DNA of 64,000 bases from Apiosordaria backusii. Taxonomy: Eukaryota > Ascomycota > Sordariomycetes > Sordariales > Lasiosphaeriaceae. Shown in pieces: positions 45,149 to 56,982 of the stretch (position 1 is the stretch's first letter; every line of letters starts with the position of its first letter). The notes beneath the pieces were generated by a model. The model did no database searches, was not told the origin of the DNA, and saw only the letters and a list, made by a program, of their open reading frames with translations. Location: the NCBI GenBank assembly GCA_030549205.1, contig JAUKTV010000005.1:310001-374000 (forward strand), read 5' to 3'. The position numbers and the translations under genes were made by a program.

Positions 45149-48100
45149 ATGGCTGACGCTACAACAACAACAACAACAACAACAACTGCTGCCGCCCCTC
45201 CCAGTATGCAACCCCTCATTGATATGGTGATGGTACTGCTAGTGCTGGTCTAACACATGTAAACCTCCAGAGGAGCAGGTCGTCGATGCGCCTGTCAGCC
45301 AAGAGAAACCCGCCGAAACCCCGGCCGAGGCTCAGCCCGAAGAGGAGGAGGATGGCGAGCAGCTCGAGGGTGCGTGAACACTTGTCCTATGACAGCACCT
45401 TCACCCGTGCAGACAGAACATGCCTCTAACTTGCTTAGCAGACGCTCCCTTCGTCGTCAAGATCGTCCTTCCCCACGAAGATAGGACCTTCGAGATTCCG
45501 GTATGTTTTGTGTGGCTTAGGAAGCACATCCGCTGGTCGGGGCAATATTCTAAAACAGAAGCAGGTCTCGCCATTGGAACAAATCCACGAAATCAGACAA
45601 TCAATCATCGAGCACCCGGTTGCTGTGCAATACTCGTGTTTCCACTTGGAGCACAATGGCCAGCGCATCAACGATTTCATCCAGGTCTCCGATGTCGAGG
45701 GTCTGGCCAACGGCTCAGAACTGCATGTGGTGGAAGACCCATACACAGAGAAGGATGCCAGGATTCATTTCATTCGCATCAGGGAACTGATTGGCGCCGC
45801 CGGGGACCGCACCGACCTCGTTCAGGGTATTCTCTCGGGTGCTTCAGTCTTTGACGATGTGGTAGCCGACGCTACCGAACAGGCCGAGGCTGAGATCCAG
45901 CCCTACGATTTCGAGGCGGCCGTGAACCCGTCTATCCTGCTCCCCAAGGAGACCCAGCCTGCGCCAAAGACTCTCAAGCTTATCACCTTGTCGTCATGGA
46001 ACCCTCCCCCTGCGCCTCTTAGGCAAAAGGGCCACTTGCTCTACCTGACCATCACGACAAACGAGGGCGAGCAATTCCAGGTTACCTCCCATGTTGGTGG
46101 CTTCTACGTCAATAACTCTTCCAACAACAAGTTCGACCCATCACCGAAGCAGGACAAGAAGACTGGCGTGATCTCGGCTCACTCTTTGTACACGCTTCTC
46201 GAGAAGCTCTCGCCATCATTTGCTCAAAGCTTTGCCGACTACCAACAATTTGCCAACCGCAAGGACCCCCTCGCAACCTTCCAGATCGGCAACACTGTGC
46301 CCTCGGCGCCATGGCTCGTTCCCTCTACTTCCTCGCCTTCGGTGGCCCACATTGCCGACCCAACGAGGTCGCAGGAGACTCTCCTCCTTAGCGGCGCCGA
46401 GAACACTGACTCGCTCCGTGACTGGAACGAGGAGTTCCAATCTGCCAGGGAACTTCCCAAGGACACCATCCAAGACCGTGTTTTCAGAGAGAGACTTATT
46501 GCCAAGCTCCACGCCGATTACAACGACGCTGCTGCTCGCGGTGCTGTTCTTGTTGCTCGTGGCGAGGTCGCTCCTCTCAACCCTACCGAGGGCAGAGATG
46601 CGCAGATCTTTGTCTACAACAACGTGTTCTTCTCTTTCGGCGCTGACGGTGTCGGCACCTTCACCAGCGAAGGCGGTGATGAGGCCGCCAAGGTCGCCAC
46701 TGGCAAGGACGTTTTCGGTGTGAAGCTTGTCAACCAGCTTGATATTGACGGCCTCTACACTCCTGGTACCGTTGTCGTTGACTACCTCGGCAAGCGCATT
46801 GTTGGTCAGAGTATCGTGCCCGGTATCTTCAAGCAGCCCGAGCCTGGTGAGAACCAGATCCACTACGGCGCTGTTGACGGCAAGGACGTTGTTGCTGCCG
46901 ACCAGGCCTTTGCCGCTGGCTTTGAGAAGCTGGCTGGCTTCCTCCGGATCAAGAAGCACGCCGTCTGGGACAAGGAGAACAAGCGCCATGATCTCGAAGC
47001 TAGCGTTGAGATGAAGGGTCTTCTTGGAACCGACGGTCGCAAGTACGTCCTTGACCTATACCGCATCACTCCCTTGGATATCCAGTGGATGGAGGAGGCC
47101 AGCCCCGAGGGCGCTGAGTACCCCCACCGCATGACTGTCCTTCGCCCTGAGTTGGTGGAGTCTTTGGGCAAGCACAAGGCCCGTGAGTACGTCAACGCCG
47201 AACTCCGTAAGCGTGCTGCCTTGAAGAAGGAGGAGGAGCCTAAGGAGGGGGCCAAGGAGGAGACCAAGGAAGAGAACAAGGAAGAGACGAAAGAGGAGAC
47301 CAAGGAGGAGACCAAGGAGGAACCTAAAGAGGAGACCAAGGAGGAACCTAAAGAGGAGACCAAGGAGGAACCTAAAGAGGAGACCAAGGAGGAGACCAAG
47401 GAGGAAACCAATGAGGAGGAGAAGGATGAGGAGGAGAAGGATGAGGAGAAGAAGGATGAGGAGAAGAAGGAGAATGATGAGGAGGAAAAGACTGATAGGA
47501 TTGACATGTCCGGCTTCACCTTCGCCTTGAATCCCGATGTCTTCAGCGGCCAGGTACCGCAGACTGACGAGGAGAAGGAGGAGATGGCCAAGGATGAGCA
47601 GGACGTCCGGGATGCTTGCAAGTACCTCACTGAGACCGTTATCCCTGGCCTTTTGCGCGACCTCAAGGAGTCTGATATCAGCTTTCCCATGGATGGTCGC
47701 GCTTTGAGCTCTCTCCTCCACCGCCGCGGTATCAACATGCGCTACCTCGGAAAGTTGGCTCAGGAGAGCGACAGCACCCGGCTGGAGTGCCTCCGCGAGG
47801 TTTGCGTGCGCGAGATGATCGCCAGATCGTTCAAGCACATTGCTGCCAAGCACCTCAAGGACCTGCCCTTGGCCCTCACCTCGGCTTGCTTCGCCCATCT
47901 CTACAACTGTCTTCTCGGCTTTGACCTCAACCCCAAGCCCCAGGCCGAGATCGATGAGGCCTACCGCGCCCTCTTCAGCGATGTTGACCTCACATTCGAG
48001 AAGGTCACCCCTGAGAGCCTCAGGGAGGAGGTGCAGCACGAGGTTGCTCGCCGCTTCAGATACACCCTATCGGAGAACTGGTACAGCGAGGCCAAACCCC

Positions 48101-49371
48101 TGCAGCTGCTCCGTGAGACTGCCCTGAAGCTTGGTCTCCAGCTCCAGGCCTCCAAATTCCACTTCACTCAGGCTGAAGCTGATGCCGCTGTCGCTGCTGC
48201 GCCGGCCGCTGTCGCTGCTGCGCCGGCCCCTGCGCCTGTCCAGACTAACGGTCAAACTCCGGCTGAGACTACCGGCGGCAAGAAGAAGAAGGGCAAGAAG
48301 GCTCGCGATGCGTCCCCATCCAGCGTCGCTTCCACGGCCGTCCCCCACACCTTCAGCCCCGATGACTTTGTCAATGTGGTACCCATCATCAAGGACTCGT
48401 GCCCGCGCAGCGCGTTGGCTGAAGAGGCTCTTGAGGCCGGCCGCCTCTCCATCTACCAAAACCAAAAGAAGATTGGCGAGGATCTCCTCCTCGAGTCTCT
48501 CTCCCTGTACGAGCAGATCTATGGCCTCGTCCACCCGGAGGTCGCTCAGATGTACCACACTCTTTCTCAGATGTACTTCAACCTAGACCAGAAGGATGCG
48601 GCCGTCGAGCTTGCGAGAAAGGCTGTCATCGTTTCCGAGCGGACGCTTGGTCTCGACTCTGCTGAGACTGTGTTGAACTACCTCAACTTGAGCTTGTTCC
48701 TGCACCAGCGTGGCGACAGCAAGATCGCTCTCGTGTACGCCAAGCATGCCCTTGACGTCTGGAAGATGATCTATGGCCCAGACCACCCGGATACCATCAC
48801 CACCATCAATAACTATGCGGTGATGCTGCAGAGCATCCGGGCCTACCACGAGTCTCGCCGGTGGTTCGAGGAGTCTCTCCGCGTCTGCGAGAAGGTGTTT
48901 GGCAGACAGTCGATCAACTCGGCTACTCTCCTCTTCCAGCTCGCCCAGGCCCTTGCGCTCGACCAGGACGCCAAGTATGCCGTCGACCGCATGCGCGAAA
49001 GCTACAACATCTTCAAGGCCGTCTTGGGTGCCGAGGACAAGAACACCAAGGAGGCCGAGCACTGGCTTGAGCAGTTGACACACAACGCCGTGTCGATTGC
49101 CAAGCAGGCGAAGGACCTTGTGGCCAGGAGAGCCCGTGCCGGCTACAAGTTCGGCTCCAGCGGCCTCAGTGTAGGCTCTGTCACTGGTGCCCCGGCCCAG
49201 CTTCCCGACAGGAGCGCTGCTCCTCCTTCCAAGGACACTCGCAATATTGATGAGCTTATGAAGTTCATTGAGGGCGGCGACAAGAAGGGCAAGGGTGGCG
49301 GCAGCGGCGGTAAGAACCGCCCTGGCAGAGCTAACCCCAAGAGACGGGGTGGTGCTGCTGGCACTGCCTAA
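45149..49371 (+). CDS. clu1: Clustered mitochondria protein CLU1/CluA (eIF3-associated)
   Basis: There are four exons, 45149-45203, 45271-45369, 45442-45500 and 45565-49371, giving 1339 aa. All introns are short with good GT/AG ends. CLU proteins bind mRNAs of nuclear-encoded mitochondrial proteins, associate with translation factor eIF3 and keep mitochondria from clustering. The order is a poly-Thr start, a ubiquitin-like CLU-N region (about 53-130, VSPLEQIHEIRQSIIEHP ... CFHLEHNGQRINDF), the CLU domain (about 367-603), a Lys/Glu/Thr repeat insert (about 626-714, KEETKEEPKEE), the eIF3-p135-like region, an Ala/Pro linker with GGKKKKGKKA, and TPR repeats (about 1024-1254). The acceptor at 45564 is preferred over one six bases upstream because it keeps the conserved EIPVSP junction. 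The length is typical for the family. Confidence 0.95.
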
Positions 49372-51139
49372 GTCTTCTCGTTTTAGTGGACTTTGCCGTT
49401 TTCTTCTTCTTTTTCCTGGCTCAAAACTTTTGCAGCGAAATGGGGGGAGTGCATTACCAAGATAAAAGTGTTTTCTCGCTGTCGACTTCTGTCATTGTAT
49501 AAAATTATAGGCATCTCTCTTTCTTCATGACTCATGGCGTTGGATGAAGACACATAAACATGGCTCTTATGCAAAACCTGTATTTATTTGTTTTCCTCAT
49601 GGCACTTGTACATAACTTTTTTTTACCGCTGGAAAGGCTCAAAATGGAGGTGGGGGAAGGGGGTATTTTTTATTCTTATACAAAAAGGGTTGTCTAGGGG
49701 TAGAGGGAGGTGCTAAACATTTTTGCTTCTTTGCTTGCGGGGGTTTTGTTAGGGTTAGGGGGGGCGGAGCAAAACATCACGAGGCAAAAGGTGAAATGTG
49801 GACATGAATGATGGAAAATGGGGAGGGAGTTTATTTTATGGGGGGAGACCAAAATAAGAAATCTTTACTCTTAAGATTGTGATCTGGCCTTTGTTTTGGA
49901 CTTGTGTGTGGTGGTGATGTGAAGGTTTTTGTGGGTGTTTGATGGAGGTGTGGGTGGCTTGGGGGAAAGAGTGGTAAGGTTTGTTGACTGCCCCTATTTT
50001 TTATTGCTCCTGACTTGATTGAGTTCTGAGAAGGTTTCATTTATTTGAGAGTCTGTCACATGTCTGTATGGGCAAGCTTCTCGATGGGCATTGATCTTTG
50101 TTTGCATTTTTGATACAGGTAGATTCCAGTACGTACCTGCAGAAGAGGAAGGTAAGGCGCAGAGTTTGTTGCTGACTGAGGGGACATGGCTCGAGACTCG
50201 GCGCAAACAAAAAAGGGACAAAAAATACCTGTGAACTCGGGGCGGACACATGCGCTATTTGTGCTCTGAGAATTTTGCCTTTGGCTGAGTACCATCAAAA
50301 CATGTGTGACTAGGAGTGAATTAAGTTTGGAAGGCTCATCCCCTTCCTCTTTGTTGACTTTTGTTTTTGGCTTCTCACGAGATAAGATGTCAAGTGGGTA
50401 TCTTGGAGATTATATTTGGACAGAATATTGACTTGAGGCATTTTGCTTACCTTCACCAACACCCTCAGCAATAAAGTGAGAGCTCCCCCTCCCTGCCACC
50501 TCTTTTTTATCTCCGGATTTGTGAGGGACCCCCGACTCCTTTGATGACGAACAAAGTCGAGGAGCACCGCACGTGCGTTCCCACAGTTTGGCCCACTTCT
50601 TGACTGATCAAGGGCAATGATTGGTTGATTCTTCTGGTCGCGCGCCTTTGAATCGCCCGACGCGAAAAACCCAGCGTTCGTGTGGTCAATTAAACAATCG
50701 CCCACCTTCTTCACAACCAAACCAACAAAAGTGCGCCGACTCGACCAGCCCGAGGACACCTCGTCATTGTTTCCAACGAAGCAATCGCGGGATCGCCCCC
50801 CGATCACTCCACACGCTCCTTTACTTTTTTAAGACTCAAAGATCATCCATTTCTAACCCCAGTGCGCGTGCACCAGCAAAGGACCGTGTCGCATTCAAAC
50901 AGCAGCTCCGAGCGACAGAAACCAGGAACCAAGCACCAAGCACCAAGCACCACCTCTCCCACTTTCCACCCAAAGCTCTCCCCTTGAGCTCCTCTCGTCA
51001 GCTGCGGCTCACAACCTCTGTCTATTCGCCCACTTCCGACAACAACCCCTCACTCGGAACAACGTCGACGCCCATGGTCACAGCCGGCGCATCTTGTTTG
51101 CGACAATACAAATAAAAAAGCCCAAAAAATATATCCAAT
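49372..51139. other. Intergenic: clu1 3' UTR and forkhead gene promoter or leader
   Basis: This is 1.77 kb with T-rich sequence after clu1, two tandem TTAGGG units at about 49748-49760, and a long CA/CT-rich leader-like stretch (50680-51130) ahead of the forkhead ATG. No other gene is supported. Confidence 0.45.
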
Positions 51140-53581
51140 ATGCCCTCACCCAAGCGCCCACAACGCGCCCGCAGAGAGACTCGCAACGAAGCTGTCGTCG
51201 AGCATTCTTCCCCGTCGCGTCCCTCAAAGCGTCGCAAAAAGGTACTCATCTCCCAACCCCGCGCTGTGCTGGCGCATTGCATTGAGCCGGATTGACGATG
51301 TTTTCTTTGAACCCCTCCCCCTCCCCCTCCTTTTTTGGGCCTGGGTGCATCGTTCAACCTGCATCCCACTAGCCCTTTTCATGTATGGTCGCTAACAAGC
51401 GTCTTGCGTCAAACAACAGAATGAAGATGTCGCCGAAGCTCCTGATGCGGCTGTCGAGCCCACCGACGAGGGTGATTCCTCCCATGTCGCCGACCAATCG
51501 ACAGGACCTCTCACTGACGAGGAACTCATATTGAAAGTTGCCCGCAGCTTGCATTCGTCCGCGCAGCCGGTTCAGGCGAGTAAGGATCACTCGAACCTGC
51601 TGCACGAGGACAACAAGGAGGGTGTCCAGGCCTATGCAAAGCTTGCCGCCCTGGATTGGACTTATTTTATTAGGCAGCTCAAGGTCAACATTGGACGCTG
51701 CCCTGATCCTCCTGTCGCGCCAGCCGAGTCCCAGGGGAAACCAGACCAGCCCGTCGCTGATGACAATGCGGTTCACGTCGATTTGGGTCCTAGCAAGATG
51801 ATCTCGCGGCTGCATGCTGTCATTTACTTTGATGGCGACGAGGAGGCTTGGCGCCTGACCGTCAAGGGTCGTAATGCGCTTAAGGTGGACGGTGTCCCTT
51901 GGAGGAACGGGCAGTCTGGCGCTTTGAAGAGTGGTGAGGTTATTGAAATTGGCGGGATCGAAATGATGTTTGTTCTCCCTGTCGAGCTGAGCCCGCTCTC
52001 CATACACAAGCAGTACCTCGAGCGCGCCGGCGTTGTGAAACCAGAGCCACCTGCCGCTCCCGTCCGGTCGGCGCGTCATCCCCTTCCTTCGGGCGACGGC
52101 CTGCACTCAAGTTCGCCGAATAAGTCGTCTCGGGGCCACGGTGCGCAAAAGCCGCTGGCTCCTGCGCCTCCCGACTACAAGCGACCGGGTACACCCCCCT
52201 CCATCAGGCGCACAGGTCTAGGCACCAAACCGCCGCATGTCGAATCCACACCTGGTCCCATCTTGATGACAAACTCGGATGTGGATCTGAGCCTGGATGA
52301 GAATGCGCACATCAAGCCCCAATACAGCTACGCCCAGCTGATCACGCAGGCTATCATCTCCACGCCCGATCACAAATGCACCTTGGCCGGCATCTACAAT
52401 TTCATCACTACCAAATATGCCTACTACCGCCACCAACCAGCCAGCGGCTGGCAAAACTCGATCCGCCACAATCTTTCCCTACACAAAGCGTTTGAAAAGG
52501 TGGCAAGACACTCTGACGAGCCCGGCAAGGGCATGAAGTGGCAGCTAGTGGCCGAAAACCGCGAAGAAATGATTAAGCAGACATGGCGCGTCGGCCGAGG
52601 CGGGCACAGGGGGACGTCTAGCAACCCGTCTTCACCTAGTAGTGCTCAGCTGAATTACATCACGTCCGGACCGCGGGATATGGCCGCTGCTCGGGATCCC
52701 ATCTCTTCAGCCCGGAAGAGAAAGGTGTCCCCTTCTGGGTCTCCCCAACCCAGGTCGGTGCTGCAGCGAACCGAAGCTGCGGCTCACTCCACGCCCGTGC
52801 GAACAACTCGAAAGCCCCTCCCCGACGAGCCAGGAAAGGATATCGACGGCAGCCCTTTGCCGAGAGCGGCGAGAAAACCAGCTGTATCCAGCACTCTTGG
52901 GATGGTTGAAAATGCTCCCGGATCCCCGACGCTGACGTCGAGCTACAACCCCCATGAGGATCACCTGTCCCAGTTTGTCACGCCCGCTCCGCCGAGGGTT
53001 CACCCGCGGTTGGCGCCGCCTAGCACGGCGCAGAGGCCAAGTCAGCACATGCCTACCAGCTCGCCGGCGCCGTTTTGGAAGTACGCCGACTTTGGGAGCA
53101 CGCCTCTCAAAGCGGTAGGGGGGTTTGAGGTTGGGAGTCCAACAAAGGCTGGTGGGTTGGGCAACCATGGAGGCGATGGTAGGGGCGGGGAGTTGTTGGG
53201 GCCGCAGGTGGCGAGTAGTCCTCCGCCTGTGTCGAGGGGGCGGGGAGGAGCAAGAGCCCTGTTGGGGGGTTGCCGCAGAGTCCTACGCGGAGAGGGGGAG
53301 TGTTGTGGGTGCTCTTGGGGGCGAGGAGGGGGAGGAGGGGGGCCGGAGATGCCGGAGGAGGAGGGGTTTGATTTGACCAAGTGAGTAGTATTTCCTGAGC
53401 AAAAAAGGTGATGGTGTGAAGAAACGAGTTGCTAATATGTGATGAATGTAGGGGTTTCCAAAGCATCAGCAGTTTTCATGCTACGGTTGTTAAACCTGGT
53501 TCGAACGGGGAGTCGCAGTTGTCGACACAGGGTACGACGACGGGGGTGAATGGTGATCCGGAGACTCAGGAGAGTGTTTAA
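51140..53581 (+). CDS. fkh2: FHA plus forkhead transcription factor (Fkh1/Fkh2 type)
   Basis: There are three exons, 51140-51241, 51420-53380 and 53452-53581, giving 730 aa. Introns are 178 nt (GTACTC...CAG) and 71 nt (GTGAGT...TAG). The FHA domain (about 115-225, IGRCPDPP ... GPSKMISRLHAVIYF ... VEIGGIEMMF-like end) binds phosphothreonine. The forkhead DNA-binding domain (about 333-430) shows KPQYSYAQLITQAI and the recognition helix GWQNSIRHNLSLHKAF. This pair of domains defines the Fkh1/Fkh2 cell-cycle regulators. The tail has TP/SP sites (TPLKAVG, SPTRK-like) and ends GFDLTKGFQSISSFHATV. The stretch at about 53230-53350 is very Gly/Arg/Cys-rich in the annotated frame and looks more natural one frame over, so a compensated frame error there is possible. 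The exon-1 end carries basic KRRKK. Confidence 0.9.
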
Positions 53582-53924
53582 AGCGGGGCTTTTATCGTTA
53601 TTCTTTTGGTTTGTTCGTTTTTGTCTGGTGTTTATCTGTGGGGTCGATCGATGCAGATACAACACACACACACACACACAAGACGAAACAGCGGTTTATC
53701 TTTCCTTTTTTGGGGTGGGCGGATGGGGGGAGGGTTATGGCAGAGCCAAACAAGCAAGGACACAAAAGGAAGACGGAAATCATCACCACTCTTCTTTTTG
53801 ACGCACGCAATTCAAGAGCATCCGAAGAGATCAAGTTTAGGTCACATTGCTGTTTTATTATTGTTTTTTGTTGTTTTGTTTGTTAGTTTTCTGAAGGGGA
53901 ACTACGGTACTGTACTATGGCTAG

Positions 53925-53966
53925 GGTTGCGGTGGCGGTTGCGGTTGCGGTTGCGGTTGCGGTTGC
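53925..53966. repeat. GGTTGC hexanucleotide repeat, 7 copies
   Basis: There are seven units, one with a single change (GGTGGC). The same motif and orientation occur at 11762-11809. Confidence 0.95.
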
Positions 53967-54590
53967 ATTGTTAGGTGTTGGTTTGTTACTGAGTATAATC
54001 TTGCCTGCGGGCAATGGATTGGGAGGGGAGGGTTTCTGTCGATTTGTTGTTATTTCTTTTTCTTTTTTTTTTTTGGCAGGGTTATCGGGTTTACTGAGGT
54101 CATCAAGGTTATCATGTTTATCTGGACTTGATATGGGGCCTCTTAGTTTGAGGTTTTGCTGGTATTATATACGCGGGTGTTCTTTTCTGGCCTGTACTAC
54201 TCCGTGGACTGTTCTCCCTGGACTAGGGCTGTGTCTGAATCAGTGGGGTGTGAATTGGGTGGTGGTGGACTAGGGGATGTAGTGGGAGAGGAGCAGGGAG
54301 AGGGGGGGTGGGCTGAGGTGAACTTTTGTCGTTAATTGGCTCTTGCGGTCTTGTCGGTAGTATAGTTGTATTTTCTTGCTACGGAGGAGATAGGTGCTGG
54401 TTCAATGTCAACGGTGATAGGAGGAGCACGCTTGCGGGACTAGTTGTAAGCGTGTTTGAGGCTGGCTGGCATGGAGTGTAGTTCACAGAGAGCAGAGAGA
54501 ACTTATAGTTACTTGTTATGGGGGAAGGCCGGAATGAAAACGCGATTTTTGCTGAAACCAGTCTTTTTCTCTCTGGATGGGGATGGGGTT

Positions 54591-54632
54591 GTGAGTGAGT
54601 GACTGAGTGAGTGAGTGAGTGAGTGAGTGAGT
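54591..54632. repeat. GAGT tetranucleotide repeat
   Basis: GTGAGTGAGT, one GACT interruption, then uninterrupted GAGT units. This is a simple microsatellite in non-coding sequence. Confidence 0.95.
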
Positions 54633-56982
54633 TAAATGCCACCCGACTGTGGGCGAGTAAAGTGGAGAGGGGGTTGTATTTTGATCTTCAATGGAGTGCG
54701 GAAGATGTTGAGTTAAGGGAAAGATACGCAGGCAGTGTGTGACCCTGGGATCTTGATGAGAGCCTGTGTGTAGTGCGAGGATGGCGTGGATGGCAAAACC
54801 CCCTGAGGAGGTGGGGAGACAGAGAGAGGCGGGAGCAAGGGGGTTCGTTCGGCTTCGGGAATGTGGTTGAATGTCTCGGATAGATGTTTGGGTGGAAGAG
54901 GTGGTGCTCGGGCCGGGAGTTGGAGTGGTGTTACGCGGGCCGAGTTGTTCGCTGGGGTGGTGTTACACGGGCCGAGTCGTCGTCGGTGAGTGTTAAAGTC
55001 GGCCCGGCAGGTAGAAAAGTTTCACGAATATTCGGTCCGAAGCTCGGGAGGGATGGATGATATGCCAGTCGCACTCGCCTTCGTTTTCCGTGGTCGTTGA
55101 GGAATTTCGAACGGACGGACGGGACGGACACTACCCCGGCACGTACATGGTTGTTTCTTGACCGAGTCCTAATTTGGGATGCTACCCAAGTCTAGAACGT
55201 CGGTTATGAGAGACGGGTAGGAGCATTTATGACATGATTTTGACATGGAAGCTGATGATGGTTGCATTGCATGAATATAGCTATCTGTCTTGTTGCTGGT
55301 GTGCCTGCCGATGACGACGGGCCGGGGGTTGGTTATGGTGGTGGTGATGATGGGGACCTGAGACTTGTTGTTAGAGGAACACGTATAGCTATCACTTCAT
55401 TCGCAATGACAAAGTCGAGTCCAGTGGAGGGTGACAGTGTACGGGGAAAGCTTGATAATCGGGTAGATGCTTACTCTGACTTCCCGTCAGTGCCCGTCTC
55501 AGTTGCCGTCCACGTAAAAGTATGAAGCCGTCTTGCTCACTTCGGTCACGCGAAATTCTAGTCACCGCTATCCGATAGGGGCTTCTTGCTGACTCACATC
55601 ACCAGCCTTCCCGTCCCCAGTCCCGAGTTTACCAGTGCCGTACGGGTAGTGTCATAAGCACCTTCTTCATATCCCTAAAGAAATCAACGTCCACGTGCCC
55701 ATCATGTAGAACACAGGGTTGTTCGATAACCGCAAAGGCGGGAAGCAGAAGTTGTACCTTGCTTCCGTCACTTCTCACATTTCGTCTGTCCCTCGATCCG
55801 GCACAAGGAACTTTCCAACTTTAGCAACGACCCGACAGTCTGGCACCTCGTTCCGAACATGACGCACCTTCCCGCGGTCTGTCTTCCCGGCCACGGGGTA
55901 AAGACCTAACTAGTTAGTCCCCCATCTCATCAATAACCCGTCATAGCTGGCCACATGGTCGCCGACCAAGAGAAACAAGGGGGTCGGCTATGCTAGTAAC
56001 CACTCCATCCCGTCCGTCTGTGAACTTTTCACGGCCCAACAAGCACACAGAGACTCACTTCGATCCTTGCTCGGCAAACCAACAAGCACTGGGTTCCTGC
56101 TTCGGTAAACAAAGAGGGAATGGGAAGGTCGGTTCTCGGCATGGGACGAGCTTGAGGTTAGGTAGGCAGTCATTGACCTGCCGATATGCTGTGACTGTCA
56201 ACGGCTAACAATGCTTGGTTGGCGTGAGCTGAGATTACGCCGGTCCCGCAGGAGAATTTCTCCAGGTTCACGACTTCACCGGCTGCACAGAGTTTACATC
56301 ATTGCCACGCATCTCCTTCGCCCAACTCGTGTCTTTTGCTCGTACAACCTGTCTACCTTACCTACCGATGGGCTGTGTACACTAGGTAGATGCTGAGTCG
56401 GTCGGGCAGCTATGGCCACATGGGTGGGCAATTTGTTACACATGCTTGGACAGATATACACGGCACGTACAGAAAACACCACCCTGACAACCTTGAGCTT
56501 GCAGCGGAGGGCCTTCCCGTCTTCTGGGGTCTACACCACTCTCGGGTGCAGGGAGGGGGGGGGGGAGGGGGCAAGTGACATATGCAAGGAGCTCGTTCCC
56601 GAGTCTTTGTCAAAACGGTCGAAATTATTGGCGGGTGGTGGCCCGAGGCCTGTCATGAACTTTCATCAAGGGGTGAATGAGGTAAAAACAAGAGATGGAA
56701 AGCTGCAGAAAAAGTACGGGAAGGGAACTGGGTCATCAACAAAGAGAGAATGGGACTAGGGGAGGAGAAGTGGGTGATACCCGTTGAAGACAATTGGGCT
56801 CATCGGAAGAGGACTTGATGATTCCTTGTGCCGGAGCTGAGTCGAACAGAACATAAACTCTTGTGGGTGCGACGTATAGCTACTTTGTTGGATATAAAAC
56901 TGTTGACTTGAGCTGTATCCCACACTTCAAGCACCACCTCCTCTAACATCTTCCCAAATCTCTTCAAAAGAATACAAATAAA

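Larger units (their letters stand above)
53582..56982. other. Long non-coding region with several microsatellites
   Basis: This is 3.4 kb between two plus-strand genes. It holds a CA repeat (53663-53680), the GGTTGC repeat (53925-53966), a GAGT repeat (54591-54632), and a 20-bp direct repeat at 54925-54944 and 54957-54976. A CT/CA-rich leader precedes the aminotransferase ATG. No gene, tRNA or rRNA was recognised. Confidence 0.5.

Noticed and set aside
46216..48558. Several minus-strand and alternative-frame ORFs across clu1
   Set aside because: They arise from codon bias of the clu1 exon; sequences are Leu/Ser-rich artefacts of the Lys/Glu repeat read backward.
49748..49760. Two TTAGGG units suggesting an interstitial telomere
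   Set aside because: Only two units followed by a G-run; too short to imply a telomeric event.
53663..53680. CA microsatellite after the forkhead gene
   Set aside because: Ordinary simple repeat with no further signal.
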